A DNA stretch of 64,000 nt from Onchocerca volvulus (lineage: Eukaryota > Nematoda > Chromadorea > Rhabditida > Onchocercidae): NCBI GenBank assembly GCA_000499405.2, contig HG738137.1:4898001-4962000 (forward strand), given 5' to 3'. Both the position numbers and the translations under genes were made by a program. Each line of letters begins with the position of its first letter. The first letter of the stretch is position 1. Under the pieces are notes generated by a model that was not told the DNA's origin, did no database searches, and saw nothing but the letters and a program-made list of their open reading frames with translations. Below, piece by piece: positions 13,214 through 25,100 of the stretch.

Positions 13214-14555
13214 GCTGAAAATTTATTATGAATAATGGAAAATATAACCAGAGTAAAGAACACAATGCTCTATTCACATGTGAAAATTCATTCAGATAAC
13301 TGGGACTGTAATAAAACTCTCGGCTGGCCTGGCACAAAATACTCATAATGCCTACAGAGTTTTTTTTTCCATCAATATCGCAAAAAGCTGTTATCTTTAA
13401 ACGGTTCTCATTGCTTAATGATCTGAAAAACCAATCTTTTCATAATTTCTTTTACTATTCTTTCTCTTACAATATAAAAATTCTGATTCTAATAAAAACT
13501 TGAAGGTCTCGGGTGTAGAAATTTTAATATAAAAATCTTCATAAAATTTTGCAAAATTTTTCAATGAAGAATTAAAAATGTAAAAATAAAAATATTTTCA
13601 TGATATAAACACATTTTCACGTCTTTTCGACATTTCAGTATTTTGTAATAAATATATAAATTCTGAAAAAACGAAGAAATTAATTACCATAAAACTTTTC
13701 CCAACTTTACCGGCAAGCCAAACCATAAATTTTTCTACTTCGATTCTTCAAACATGAATATACGTATGTTCCATATCATTTTCTCCATTACATCCAAAGA
13801 GGCACATTCGGATGATAACGATAAGTAATAAAAATTCCTCAATCTGTAAGAAATAATCTAAAAAAATAATTTCATATGTTGCTAAAAAAAAAAAGAAAAA
13901 TTCAAAGTTGGACTTTAGAATGCACCGCAGTTGAATGCTAAATCGTACAGACTGATGAAAATTATGTTTTAAAAATACCTATAGTGCTCGAAGTTTCTTC
14001 GTAAAAAGTGATTAATCTCGACGAGAATATTACCTTTATGAAATCTGCATCAATTTTCAAAGCATTATAGAAGAAGCTTTCAGATAACCCATTGATTCTG
14101 TCTCGTGAAAACCTCCAACTTAATTATACAGCTTTTTTGACATACACCAGGTAAGAGCAATCGTTGAAGATGAAAATCTGTGACATGTAATTATCTTAAA
14201 AATTTAGAAAAATTTAAAACGGAATAGTGAGTACAGAATTCAATAAAAAGAACTTCATGACATACTGCAAAGCAAAAAAACTTTGCCCGCCTACCACAGA
14301 TTGCCAAGAAACAACAAAATAAAACATATTCTGACTTGACTGCTTTCTATTAAGTGAATTTACTGAAGAAAATAAAAAATTTACCAATTTAAATTTAATT
14401 TAAATATACCAATTAACGTCAAGGAATGTATTTAACTCTATAATTCACAATCCTCTCTACATACTTCTAAAAATAAAAGTATTGTGATACATACTTCATC
14501 GTAAATTTGTTTATTGTTGAATGAGTTAACTCACTGAATATAACGTGATGATTTA

Positions 14556-14645
14556 GAGACCTGATTTGACAAGAACCTAGTTTAGGGATCTGACCGAAAC
14601 CTGATCTGACTCATCTGGAAGCTAATCAGAATCAAATCAGGTCTC
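14556..14645. repeat. Inverted repeat, 14-bp perfect arms
   Basis: Left arm GAGACCTGATTTGA at 14556-14569 and its exact reverse complement at 14632-14645. The loop holds further CTGATCTGAC-like and GATCTGACC-like pieces, so the unit may be a small foldback element or decayed tandem motif. Confidence 0.65.
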
Positions 14646-15003
14646 AATGCATTACACAAAATATTATATAATGAGATGAGTCGGTGCTTTATCGAAATAT
14701 CATCTGCATCGCAGAATATTAGGATTGATCCATTACACTGGCCTCTCCCCCAAAAAATAATTATTGCACGCAACTGTTTTTTGGTAAAATTTACATCTGG
14801 AAAATTGAGTAAAGGTGTGCCCGAATCTTCCTAAAGATAAGAAAACAATATCAAAAATCAAAATCTGATAAAAGTCTCGAGAACATCAATGACATGTAAG
14901 CGGTTTGCAACTCTCTACGCGCACTTTCAAATTTGGGTAAACGGCTCTTCGACTTATAATTCACGTTACTGTACCTTCTACAAATTCATACATCTAGTGA
15001 TAG

Positions 15004-15185
15004 CTAGCGAATAAAAGTGGTAGTAGTTAAGTGATCTTTGGCCTCTCTTGAATGATTCGCGAAGACCTTGTCAACAGAATCTGCCTCATCTATTGAACAA
15101 ACACTTGACATCATCACCAGTGAACTATTCTTTTCATTTGAATATGAAGAGATGAGTCGGCGGAGAGGAGTGTGACCTTTTGACA
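15004..15185 (-). CDS. Possible terminal exon of an unidentified gene
   Basis: A minus-strand frame open over about 60 codons begins after an acceptor-like CCTCAG and ends with TAG at 15004-15006. Its composition (Ser, Asp, Lys, Asn mixed, few AT-driven residues) looks more coding-like than its neighbours. No upstream exon was found between it and the MSP-domain gene on the same strand, and no family is recognised. It may be noise. Confidence 0.22.
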
Positions 15186-15511
15186 CTGAGGTATGTGCAT
15201 CTCCTGTATCTCCATGCTTTCATCTCTTCATCTTTCAAAGATGATAATGTTGTGAGTGGACATCAGAAATATTTATCATGGGATGGCGATAGTGCGGTGA
15301 CAGAAGGAAAACTGGGAGGAAATGCGAAAGTTACACAAATAATACACATTATTCACATATTGATACATGGATGTTGTTTATTGTTAAAAATTTATTTCAG
15401 TGGATCGAAGCATATTTATCGCAAATCAATTTTTTAGAAGGAATAATTCTTTGTTGATAAGTAGGTGTTGATAGGTTGCAATCCAGAATATCCAAGAAAG
15501 AAGCGAAATAT

Positions 15512-16107
15512 TTACTGCGCCATAATGGGCAACGTAACTTCTCCGGTCGGTGGTCCTTGCTTGAAAATAGCTGAGGGGTCGGTGGCATCTGCAGCTGCCT
15601 CCTTGAACTGGATGACAAATTTGTCTTCTTTCGGTGGTCCTGCTGTACGGGTGATTTCCAGTGGAATTGCAGCAGACGGTTCAACGAATGCGTATACTGG
15701 TTTCAGACGGTAATCGTTATTGTTCGTTGACTTTACCTACAAATGAAATGTTCTTGACGGTTTCTCTTTTTCAACAAATAGATCAAAATGAAAATTTTCG
15801 AAAATTCAAAATTATACAACACCTTGAAGGCCAAACGGACAGCACTTGGATTAGCGATCTGGTGCACTGATTGTCCACCCGCAGCAGGTACTTGAGCAGC
15901 TGGTGGATCAATGTTCAATGTCGGTGGTCCGGCCGGAGGTGCAGGTGCAGGTGCACCACCTTCTGGTGGAGCTCCTCCCTCTGGTGGTGCTGGTGGTGCT
16001 GGTGCACCCTCTGGTGGTGCTGGTGCACCCTCTGCTGGCGGTGCACCTTCTGCGGGTGGTGCACCTTCTGCTGGCGGTGCACCTTCTGGTGGTGGAGCAT
16101 CACCCAT
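15512..16107 (-). CDS. Small MSP-domain sperm protein with Pro/Ala-rich N-terminus
   Basis: Two exons, 16107-15823 and 15736-15512; 510 nt, 169 residues. Residues 1 to about 60 are repeats of E-G-A-P-P-A and related units. From about residue 63 comes a single MSP (immunoglobulin-like) domain: TLNIDPPAAQVPAAGGQSVH, then VRLAFK across the intron to VKSTNNDYRLKPVYAFVEP, LEITRTAGPPKEDKFVIQF and a C-terminal GEVTLPIM. Known: this arrangement fits the nematode sperm-specific SSP/MFP1 group, single-domain MSP relatives that in Ascaris modulate MSP fibre assembly during amoeboid sperm motility. Expression in the male germline is inferred from the family. The repeat keeps several overlapping frames open, which are shadows. 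A TATA/initiator pair lies upstream, and TTGCAG 17 bases before the ATG looks like a trans-splice acceptor. Confidence 0.9.
15945..16105 (-). repeat. In-gene GC-rich minisatellite coding the Pro/Ala tract
   Basis: On the plus strand the unit GGTGCACCTTCTGCTGGC and close variants (about 15-18 bases) recur, encoding GAPPAE and GAPAPPE blocks on the minus strand. Unit length is a multiple of three, so copy changes would preserve the frame. Confidence 0.8.
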
Positions 16108-16336
16108 TGTATGTTAGATTATCCTGCAATGTTGAAATTTAAAAATACCTCTTCCATTTCGGTTAAAAAGCAAGAAATCAGAAAATAACAATTGAGCAAT
16201 ATGAAGTATTCCCGGGATGGATCTCAAGAGTTTAACTCCCAAAAGTCCATCATAATTTATCCCCCTCGCTACCCTTGCACCAAATAAATACTAGCAATAA
16301 CAAGCAGCACATTACACGACCTTTATGCGCTCTGAC

Positions 16337-16378
16337 TGAAGGAAAACTGAATGTTGGATTTGAAATTGCCTTTATATA
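16337..16378 (-). promoter_or_regulatory. Candidate TATA box and initiator for the MSP-domain gene
   Basis: On the minus strand TATATAAAGG (plus 16369-16378) is followed about 30 bases downstream by TTCAGTCAG (plus 16337-16345), a good initiator match. It lies about 230 bases upstream of the ATG, leaving room for an outron or long leader before the TTGCAG site near the start. Position only; no expression evidence. Confidence 0.35.
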
Positions 16379-17404
16379 ATTGTGCCGAAACTCCTCTAAT
16401 TATGCAACTTTTTTATATAAAATAAGCAAATATTCCAACCATGCTTTAGCAAAAGTAAATTTGCCTAATTAGGAATCCTCGGACATATTCTATATCAGTT
16501 TCTGTAGATGTCTATCGCCATGTGTGTGTAAAGGCGTTGATCATGACAATTGAATACATCGTCGTGTATTCTATGAGAATTATGAATTTTTGGATTGTTG
16601 AGATGCGAGATAACAATTATCATAAATCATCCGATATTCATTCCCGATTGCGTGATGACAGGATTGGCTAGTGATAGCTGGTATGGAGATAATTCTGCAT
16701 GCAATTGATGGATGCACCTGATAAGATAATTTCTGTGAAAATTGAAATACTTTTTCTCAGAACTATTCGTTTATGTATATTCTTGAATAGTTAGCATGTC
16801 AGCACGTTTAATACCTGACTTGATAAATAATCGACCCTGTAACCATTCATTTTAGATATTCAATTTCACATCGACAATTGGTTAGATCCATATTGGATAG
16901 AATTAATTTCATATATTACGTCGAAAAATTCGTCGAATAAATTTATTGAATTGATTCAAATTATTGGAATGAATTTATAAAATTTTATTGCGTACTGAAG
17001 TGATGCCTGCAAATTATGTTATTTTATTTAATCTATGATTTTGAGGGTACATTAATTAGTGAAGCAGATGCGGTCTTCTATCAAGGACTGCCTTCACTTT
17101 CTATTTAACCAAATACTTCTTTTCATGTTAACGTACTCCTCGTAGTACCATAACATAATCAGTGTTCAAAAGATGAGGAACAGTATTCTCATGAATTGAC
17201 CATCACGCTGTGCATGTTGCGAATTGAATGTGAGCCCTGAAATAACTCCTGTTTGAAGAGAATAAGGTAATGGAAAGATGGGACATCGACATTCTTACCA
17301 AAGCATTGCATCTTTCCCGATGTATATTTTGGAAATTCTTTGAAACTGTCTCTGCCTCTTCTTGGCAGCATTATGATTAAAGAAATGGGAGATGAAGCTG
17401 ATAG
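16379..17404. other. Divergent intergenic region, MSP gene to kinase gene
   Basis: The MSP-domain gene leaves to the left and the kinase to the right, so both promoters should lie here. AT-rich with several GATAA motifs; none is specific enough to call. No coding signal. Confidence 0.4.
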
Positions 17405-17546
17405 TGTTAAATTTAGCATTTCGGTATTAGAAATTTCGAATTTCCGCTCTAGCTTTTCATCTATTATTTTTGAAATCACGAACGCCAAATTGTTGTATGT
17501 ATCGATTTCTATAAATTCGCAGTTTAATGAAAATTAACAGATTTCC

Positions 17547-19886
17547 ATGGACGATTACGAGAAAATATCAGTAGTAGGACGCGGGGCTCATGGAGTTTGT
17601 TGGCTCTGTCAACGAAAAGATGATATTTTCCGACAAAAAGTTATTATCAAAACAGTGGCTTTAGAAGGACTCGCGCAAGAGGAACAGAATGCCATCATGG
17701 GTTAGTTTTTCTATCTTTCTTGGATTTCTGGTCATTATTAAAGGGCAAGCTTTCATTCAGTATTCTTTATGGTCCTTCACTGTTCTTTCAAAATTTTTAT
17801 CAGTTCTGCAGTATCTGTTTCTAATTTCATTTGAGGATAATTTATGAAATGGATTATGAATATTAGATATTTCATCTCTCAAGACCATGAATACTACTGC
17901 TATATACTATCTAAAATGAGTTCAGCAAACAATAGATATGTATGTGTTTTTTTAATAATTCCAAGCCTTTTTATGCTAAGTATTTCAGGCGAAGTAACCT
18001 TATTGAAGCGCCTTCATCATCCTCACATTATTGGATATTATGAGTCGTTCAAGGTTCTTCTATTTATTGATCGCTAGAACCAGATCACTTAAATTGTATT
18101 CCATTTTCTTTCGAACAAAAATTAAGTATTTTTAACATATTTTATTAGAAATATTTGGCAGTTTTGAATTCGCCTTTCGATGACAATTTGATTATTTTTA
18201 CAGACCGAAAATGCTTTTTCCATTGTCATGCAATATGCTGAAGGTGGAACAATGGATAAAATGATTTCAGAACAAAAAGGAATTAAATTTGCTGAGAGTA
18301 TCGTACTCAATTATTTCACACAGGTGATCTTTGCTAACAGATGAGAAAATTATTAAAAAAACGAAATTAAAAGGATGCCGTTGCATGTCCTAAAATCTTT
18401 TGGGGACTGAATTTTAAGAAAAAACATAAGCATTTTTGCCGGTGCACAAATCTTTGGACGAACTCTCTTTCTTTTCATAGTTTATAAATTTGAACATAAA
18501 TGAATTGAAATTATCAAAAATTTCAATTTCACTTCTGTTTTCTTGAATCAGCGGTCATAATACTACAACAGATATCAGTTACATGCAATTTCTGCTGTAG
18601 TCATTGTTATTTTCACATTTTCTTTACTGTTTAATGAAGGGTCGGAAAACTTTTATTGACAAAATATTTGCAGGTTGCCATTGGACTTGAATATATGCAT
18701 TCTAAGCAAATACTACATAGGGACTTGAAAACACAAAATATTTTGTTAAATAAAAAACGAACTATTGTTAAATTAAGTGATTTCGGAATTAGTAAAGAAT
18801 TGTCTACAAGAAGTTTAGCATCGACGATTATTGGCACACCGAATTATCTTTCTCCAGAAATCTGTGAAGGTAATGTTGGATTTCATATTTCGTTCCTTTT
18901 TTGTTTTCTTTTTGTTTGTTCGGTATTCTCCTATTCTACTTCTTATATAATCCATTTTCAGCTCTACTTTATTTATAACAAGCTGAAAATTAAATTGCTT
19001 GAGAATTTAAGGCAGAGCATACAATCAGAAAAGCGATTTATGGGCTTTGGGCTGTGTATTATATGAACTTGCTGAATTAAGACGAGCATTTGATGGCGAA
19101 AATTTACCGTCAATCGTTATGAAAATCACAAAAGTACGTATCATTTTTCATGGATCCATATTTATTCATTAAGATGAATTCTTGTTTCTGTTTTTTGTTC
19201 ACAAATCATATATGAAACGAAATGTAATCATGCCAGTCTGAATTTGTCTCTACAAGAATCAGATTTTTTTTTTTATTTTTAAGGGAAGGCATAATCCAAT
19301 CTCTGAACATTGGAGTGATGATTTGAAGCAGCTGGTAAATTCTATCTTGGATGTTAATGAGAACAAAAGGCCCCTTCTCAAAGGTTTGTTTTAAAAATAA
19401 CCATTGTAAAATAGCAATGGTTATAAAATAGCATTTTGCATTTTGTAAAATAGAAAAAAAAAGTAGCATTTTGCAGTTCAAGGAACTTTTCGCTAAAAGT
19501 ACAAGCTTTATATGATGAAAGGACGTCATCTGCAAAAAAAAATACGAAAATTTCGTTCACTTTTTCACCCACATCTGATATTTTAATCCGTTGCGAATGT
19601 TTCTGTTCCTTAACTTTTTATTAAAATAGAAGTTCAGCGGAATTCATTATTTTTCTCACCTTAAATACAATTCTTCAAGTTTTCCAAAGTTTTAATTTTC
19701 TTTTGAAAATTGAAACAATTTGCAGAGATTCTTACATGTCCATTGATCTTACCTGTTTGTCTGGCAATTAATTTGGATCTTGGTGCGTTACCTTCTTCGC
19801 CGCCTAAAAAAACTCGTCAGATTGCCTCTTCGAATAGTAGCATTTTACGGACGCAACCTGTAGGGGTAAAAACTATATCTTATTAA
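17547..19886 (+). CDS. nekl-2: NEK8/9-type protein kinase (NEKL-2-like), copy A, 7 exons
   Basis: Exons 17547-17700, 17989-18053, 18204-18323, 18674-18869, 19012-19133, 19284-19383, 19726-19886; 918 nt, 305 residues, phases consistent. Almost the whole protein is kinase: glycine loop GRGAHG 11-16, Lys35, HRDLK with Asp130, DFG 149-151, then GTPNYLSPE, and SDLWALGCVLYELAELRRAF, a stretch typical of NEK8/NEK9. No RCC1 repeats follow; the tail after the kinase is about 30 residues. Known: C. elegans NEKL-2, the NEK8/9 homologue, is kinase-only and acts in epidermal endocytosis during molting. AACAG six bases before the ATG could be a trans-splice acceptor. All catalytic residues are present, so this copy is likely active. 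A further 3' exon after the ACGCAACCTG stretch is possible. Confidence 0.87.
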
Positions 19887-20690
19887 ACAGATGAAATTTG
19901 TGGAATAGTTACGACCAATACAAATTATATATCTTTGTTGGAAAATCAATAATAAACCGAATCTTGTATTTTTTTTTCTTTTTTCATTAATATGTTGTAA
20001 AAATAAATGAAATGTCGCGTAACATCAATGGATTTTATGATTCGATAAATATTAGCTTTTGATTTAAATTTTTCCGCTTTATATTTTCCAATTTTCTCTT
20101 TGGTTTGTTATAATGGAAGGATGTTCCTTTGCATATCTCTTCAAAGGGATCATTTTTCTTTATATAAGCAAATGATATTTGCTTTCAAATATTCTTCAGA
20201 TCCAATTGCTTATATGGAAAAATGATCCCTTTGAAGGCATATGCAAAGGAATGTAATAATATCGATATAATATGTGGTATAGATTGAGTTACTAGATAAT
20301 AAGCGAAATATGAAGTATAGACCAATAGAATCAGATTCCATAGGTAATGCTATGGACTGCAAGAACTTTTTCCTAAATAAATTTCGAATCACTTGCAAAT
20401 CTCATTTATTCATTGAAATTCGACTTGTGTATTTAGATAAAAATCTGCTTAGAAAATCCTTCATTAAATGAACTTAGAGAGCCATTTCTTTCGGCGAAGA
20501 GATTAAGAGCGATTCGACTAAGAAGTTAAGAAAGATAATTTTTTTGGCCGAAGACTACAATTGAGACAATACTAAGGTAGCAAAAGACTCATCGATACAA
20601 CAATATTTAAACCTGAAGTTCTTTTATTAAATAGTCAAGAGAATTCTATCACATGATATTATAGAAAAAGGTGATTGGTTCCATTTTCTT
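19887..20690. other. 3' flank of kinase copy A, duplicated sequence
   Basis: Non-coding. The part from about 20250 to 20680 is nearly identical to 25637-26080 behind copy B. Contains the inverted repeat at 20120-20255. Confidence 0.6.
20120..20255. repeat. Foldback: inverted copy of copy-B flank sequence
   Basis: Left arm about 20120-20176 (GATGTTCCTTTGCATATC, then TTCAAAGGGATCATTTTTC, then TATATAAGCAA) and right arm about 20208-20255, its near-perfect reverse complement, with a loop of about 30 bases. Unit B has the left arm only (24735-24800), running on into unique sequence. The right arm matches the reverse complement of unit B's 24735-24805. Confidence 0.75.
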
Positions 20691-20732
20691 CAATAATGCT
20701 GTTTGCGGAAAGTTGATTTTATTTATGTTGGT

Positions 20733-21033
20733 GTGACAGAGACGAGTCCTTTGGTAGAAAAGATTTATTGATTGATGGAAGAATAACTTTTGTAATAAAC
20801 AATATCAGAGAATATCCAGGTAAACTGATCACTGGATTATTCTTTACTTTGTTGCCAGCTCATGGCACCAACAAATTATCGGAAAAATTGAATTATTGAT
20901 GTGATAGAGATGAATTCTTCTGCAGAAAGTTTTGTTTATAGACGGAAGAGTGATTCTTCCTTCACAGCACAAACAACTATTTGAGAATATCCGATCAAAT
21001 TGATCACGAGATTATTTTTTCCGTTGTTGTTCC
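20733..21033. repeat. Two diverged tandem copies of a ~168-bp unit
   Basis: Copies at 20733-20865 and 20901-21033. Shared blocks: GTGAYAGAGAYGA, GCAGAAAGT/GTAGAAAAG, GAGAATATCC, AACTGATCAC and GATTATT...TTTTGTTG. The first copy ends in CCAGCTCATGGCACCAACAA, reminiscent of a primer-binding site, but no retroelement coding region is present. Confidence 0.55.
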
Positions 21034-21128
21034 TAGAGAATCTTTGATAAACGATCTGCTGCTATCGCTGTGTCGTTGCTGAGTCATTGTAGAGAAACTG
21101 ATTCTGCTCCAAAATCCGAATTTTTTAA

Positions 21129-21343
21129 TCTTAAAATCGTAAGGATGGGTCTTTTTCGATATTCAATAAAAAATGAGTTATTCGGTTGCTTAGATTACCA
21201 TATAAAGAGGTATATGGTAATTTTTTATAAATATAAAAAAATACACAGTTATCGAATTTAACCATGAGTTGATGGTTTGGTGCCAGCACAGAATTCCTCA
21301 AATGGAAGTAATTATTCACAGCGTTCGAATATGATAAAGTCAA
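21129..21343 (+). repeat. Dispersed repeat, partner of 51505-51721
   Basis: Runs from CTTAAAATCGTAAGGATGGG to CGAATATGATAAAGTC and aligns over its whole ~215 bp, same orientation, with 51505-51721 in ZC3H18 intron 4. Conserved blocks: TTTTTCGATATTCAATAAAA, AAATATAAAAAAATACRCAG and AATTCCTCAAATG. It runs directly into a second repeat family at 21346-21400. Confidence 0.75.
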
Positions 21344-21429
21344 AAAATTTAGTCCGCTCTCTTATTTTTAGTTGTCACGGACATGACATTAGAAAATGAT
21401 GTAAGGCTGAAGAAGACTCCGTCTAAAGG

Positions 21430-22090
21430 CATTGGGTTTTTTCGATCGAGGATGTGAGCGAAAGCCGAAAAATGTAATTAGTTGTATATAGATAAGAATG
21501 TCTAAAGGTCAAGCAGCGGGGAGATGTTGACGAAGGCAAAGGATGCAATCATAATGAACAAGAAATGTGAAAGATCAAATAGCGCCATGACAATTATTGT
21601 GAACGAGAAGTACTAAAGGTCTAGTGGCGCGAAATAGTTTCAAGGAAATAATAAATATGTTTGCCGCCAAAACGCTCCGATTCACAGATAGGCAAAGTGA
21701 GTCGACTAATCATGAAGCGATATGTTGGATCAGATAAGGGGGGAATCTCAGAAGAATTTAAAAGGTCAGGATTTTGGAGCAAGGGGATAATTAAGGTTCG
21801 GAGTTCAGTTCAATACAGTTCAGTAGCAGCAGATGGATGCAATTCGACAATAGCAGCAATTTCGAGGATAATTTGTCTGGTAGGAGCCACAGTTAAGCGA
21901 CAAAAGCAAAAATTCAGTTGGAGCAACCGCAGTGGTGGAGCGAAGAACGACTGTTGCAAAAGGCTAGGTACAATATCATAAACATTTGGATGGCTGTTCG
22001 TACCCTTTGATTATTTGAAGCCTTTGCTGACCTTGCCGCGTCACAATAGCAAGAAGAAACAATATCCAATCTAACCGAACGATAAACCAG
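21430..22090 (+). repeat. Dispersed repeat, partner of 2000-2480
   Basis: See the entry at 2000. The 106-codon frame at 21661-21981 lies inside and has no domain. This block together with 20733-21400 separates the two kinase units, so the spacer between duplicates is largely made of repeats. Confidence 0.45.
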
Positions 22091-22109
22091 ATTACACAAA
22101 GCTGCAGTA

Positions 22110-25100
22110 TCAAATTTAATATTTTGGTATTAGAAATTTCAGATTTCCACTAAAACTTTTTATCTATTATTTTTAAAAACACGAACGCTAAATTGTTGTA
22201 TTTGTCGATCTCTATAAATTCGCAGTTTAATAGAAATTAACAGATTGCCATGGACGATTACACGAAGATATCAGAAGTAGGACGCGGGGCTCATAGTGTT
22301 TGTTGGCTCTGTAAACGAAAAAATGATGTTTTCCGACGAAAAGTTGTCATCAAAACAGTGGATTTGGAAGGACTTACACAAGAGAAACAGAATGCCATCA
22401 TAAGTTTGTTTTTCCCATCTTTTTTGGATCTCTAGTTTTTATTGTAGGGGCAAGCTTTTACCCAATATTTTTTATAGTCCTTTATGATGGTACTTTTAAA
22501 ATTACTACCCTGCAGCAGCTTCTATTCTTATTTGAAGATAATTTATAAAATGAATGTTAGACATTTCATCTCTCAAGACATGGGTTCAGCGAAAATTAGG
22601 TATGATAGTTCATCTTTTTTAGTAATTTCAGGCCTTCTTATGCAAGTATTTCAGACGAAGTAACCCTATTGAAGCGCCTTCATCATCCTCACATTATTGG
22701 ATATTATGAGTCGTTCAAGGTTCCTCTATTTATTGATCGCTAGAACCAGATCACTTAAATTGTATTCCATTTTCTTTTGAACAAAAATTAACCAAGTATT
22801 TTTAATATATTTTACTAGAAATGTTTGGCAGTTTTGAATTCGCCTTTCGATGACAATTTGATTATTTTTACAGACCAAAAATGCTTTTTCGATTGTCATG
22901 GAATATGCTGAAGGTGGAACAATGGATAAAATGATTTCAGAACGCGAAGGAATCAAATTTACTGAAAGTATTGTACTGAATTATTTCACACAGGTGGTCT
23001 TTGCTAACAAATTAGGAAATTATCTAAAAAATGGAGTATCTTTGAGAGATTAGATTTTCAAATAGAAATATAAACATTATTGCTGGTGCATAAATCTTTG
23101 GACGAACTCTCTTTCTTTTCATAGTTTATAAATTTGAACATAAATGAATTGAAATTATCAAGAATTTCAATTTCACTTCTGTTTTCTTGAATCAGCGGTC
23201 ATAATACTACAACAGATATCAGTTACATGCAATTTCTGCTGTAGTCATTGTTATTTTCACATTTTCTTTACTGTTTAATGAAGGGCCGGAAAACTTTTAT
23301 TGACAAAATATTTGCAGGTTGCCATTGGACTTGAATATATGCATTCTAAGCAAATACTACATAGGGACTTGAAAACACAAAATATTTTGTTAAATAAAAA
23401 ACGAACTATTGTTAAATTAAGTGATTTCGGAATTAGTAAAGAATTGTCTACAAGAAGTTTAGCATCGACGATTATTGGCACACCGAATTATCTTTCTCCA
23501 GAAATTTGTGAAGGTAATATTGAATTCACATTTCATTTCTTTTTGTTTCTTCGGTTTTCTCCAATTCTACTTTTTATTTATTCATTTTCGGCTCTACTTT
23601 ATTTATAAAAAACAACAAATTAAATTACTTGAGAAGTTAAGGCAGAGCATACAATCAGAAAAGCGACTTATGGGCTTTGGGCTGTGTATTATATGAACTT
23701 GCTGAATTAAGACGAGCATTTGATGGTGAAAATCCATTATCAATCGCTACGAAAATCAGAATAGTACATTTCAGTTTTCGTGGATTCATATTTATTCATT
23801 AAAATGAATTTTTGCTCCTGTTTTTTTGTTCACAAATCATATATGAAACGAAATGTAATCATACCAGTCTTTTTGAAGAGGATTTCCATGAATTTGTCTC
23901 TGCAAGAATCAGATTTTTTTTTATATTTTAGGGAAAACATAATCCAATCTCTGAACACTGGAGTGATGATTTGAAGCAGTTGATCAATTCTCTTCTGGAG
24001 CTTAATGAGAACAAAAGACCCCTTCTCAAAGGTTTGTTTTAAGAAATACTTTCAAAAAATTTTTTTTCATTGCAAAATAGCATTTTGCAATTCAAGGAAC
24101 TTTTCGTTAAAAGCATAAGCGTTGTCTGATGAAAGGACCGTCATCTGTAAAAAAAAAAGCCTGTGAAAATTTCGTTTAGCTTTTTCACTCAACTGATATT
24201 TTGGTCTCTTGCGAATGTTTCAGTCCCTAAACTTCTGCCGAAATAGAAATTCAATTGAATTCATTATTTTTATCACTTTAAATACTATTCTTAAAGTTTT
24301 CCAAAGTTTTGATTTTCTTTTGAAAATTGAAACAATTTGCAGAGATTCTTACATGTCCATTGATCTTACCTGTTTGTCTGGCAATTAATTTGGATCTTGG
24401 TGCTTTACCTTCTTCGCCCATTTAAAAAAACTTGCAAGATTTCCTCTGCGAATAGTAGCATTTTGCGCAAGCAACCTATAAGGTTAAAAGTTATGATTTA
24501 TTAAACAGATGAAATTCGTGGAACAATTATGGGCAAGCCAGTACAAATTATGTATCTTGAAAAACCGATGATAAGCCGAATCTTCCGTTTGTTTTGCTTT
24601 AAAATATTGTAAAGATAAAAAGGTATCGCATGATATTGAATAGATTTTGTGATTCGGTAAATATATATTTATCATGTGATTTGAGTTTTTTCATTTTAGA
24701 TTTTCAATTTTCTCTTTGATTTGTTGTGATGGAAAGATGTTCTTTGCGTATCTCTTTCAAGGGATCATTCTTTGATATAAGCAATTGGATTTGAAGAATG
24801 TTTGCCATAGCAAAATTAATTGTTATAAATGCCTTCAAATGGAATTTCAAATTTGTCTTCTAGTTTAGTTAATTCATTATTGCTTTTTTTAAAGCTGTTT
24901 TTCCTATTGATTTCACTTAAAGAAATAAAATCCTAGTTTTAAGCAAAGATATGTAGTTCCAGAATATTATCATTTTAAATTGAATGTAAAACTTCAGAAA
25001 TTAAACGAGTTTTTACTGTCTTGAATGTCTGAGAATTGTTTGCTGAAACTATCAACTCGCATTTTATCTGCATATATTCATACCAAAAAATATTTAAAAT

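Larger units (their letters stand above)
11552..15511. other. 4 kb intergenic region with short repeats
   Basis: No confident gene. It holds a direct repeat of about 50 bp at 12969-13020 and 13162-13213, a 14-bp inverted repeat at 14556-14645, and a possible terminal exon on the minus strand at 15004-15185. The plus strand shows a short coding-like patch at 15238-15330 following a CAAAG acceptor-like site, but no partner exon. Confidence 0.45.
17405..20690 (+). repeat. Tandem duplication, upstream copy (NEKL-2-like unit A)
   Basis: Matches 22110-26085 from about 140 bp before the kinase start through the gene and into its 3' flank. Identity is patchy: about 87% in exon 1, over 99% across the block 18450-18869, and nearly identical at about 20250-20640. 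This copy lacks about 830 bp that unit B carries between 24800 and 25635, and at that point holds a foldback instead. Confidence 0.85.

Noticed and set aside
15871..16188. Plus-strand open frames rich in Trp/Cys/Ser or Gly/Ala/Pro opposite the MSP-domain gene
   Set aside because: They are shadows of the GC-rich in-frame repeat on the other strand and have no splice or domain support.
21661..21981. 106-codon frame between the kinase copies
   Set aside because: Lies entirely within a dispersed repeat whose other copy at 2.0-2.5 kb has no open frame there.
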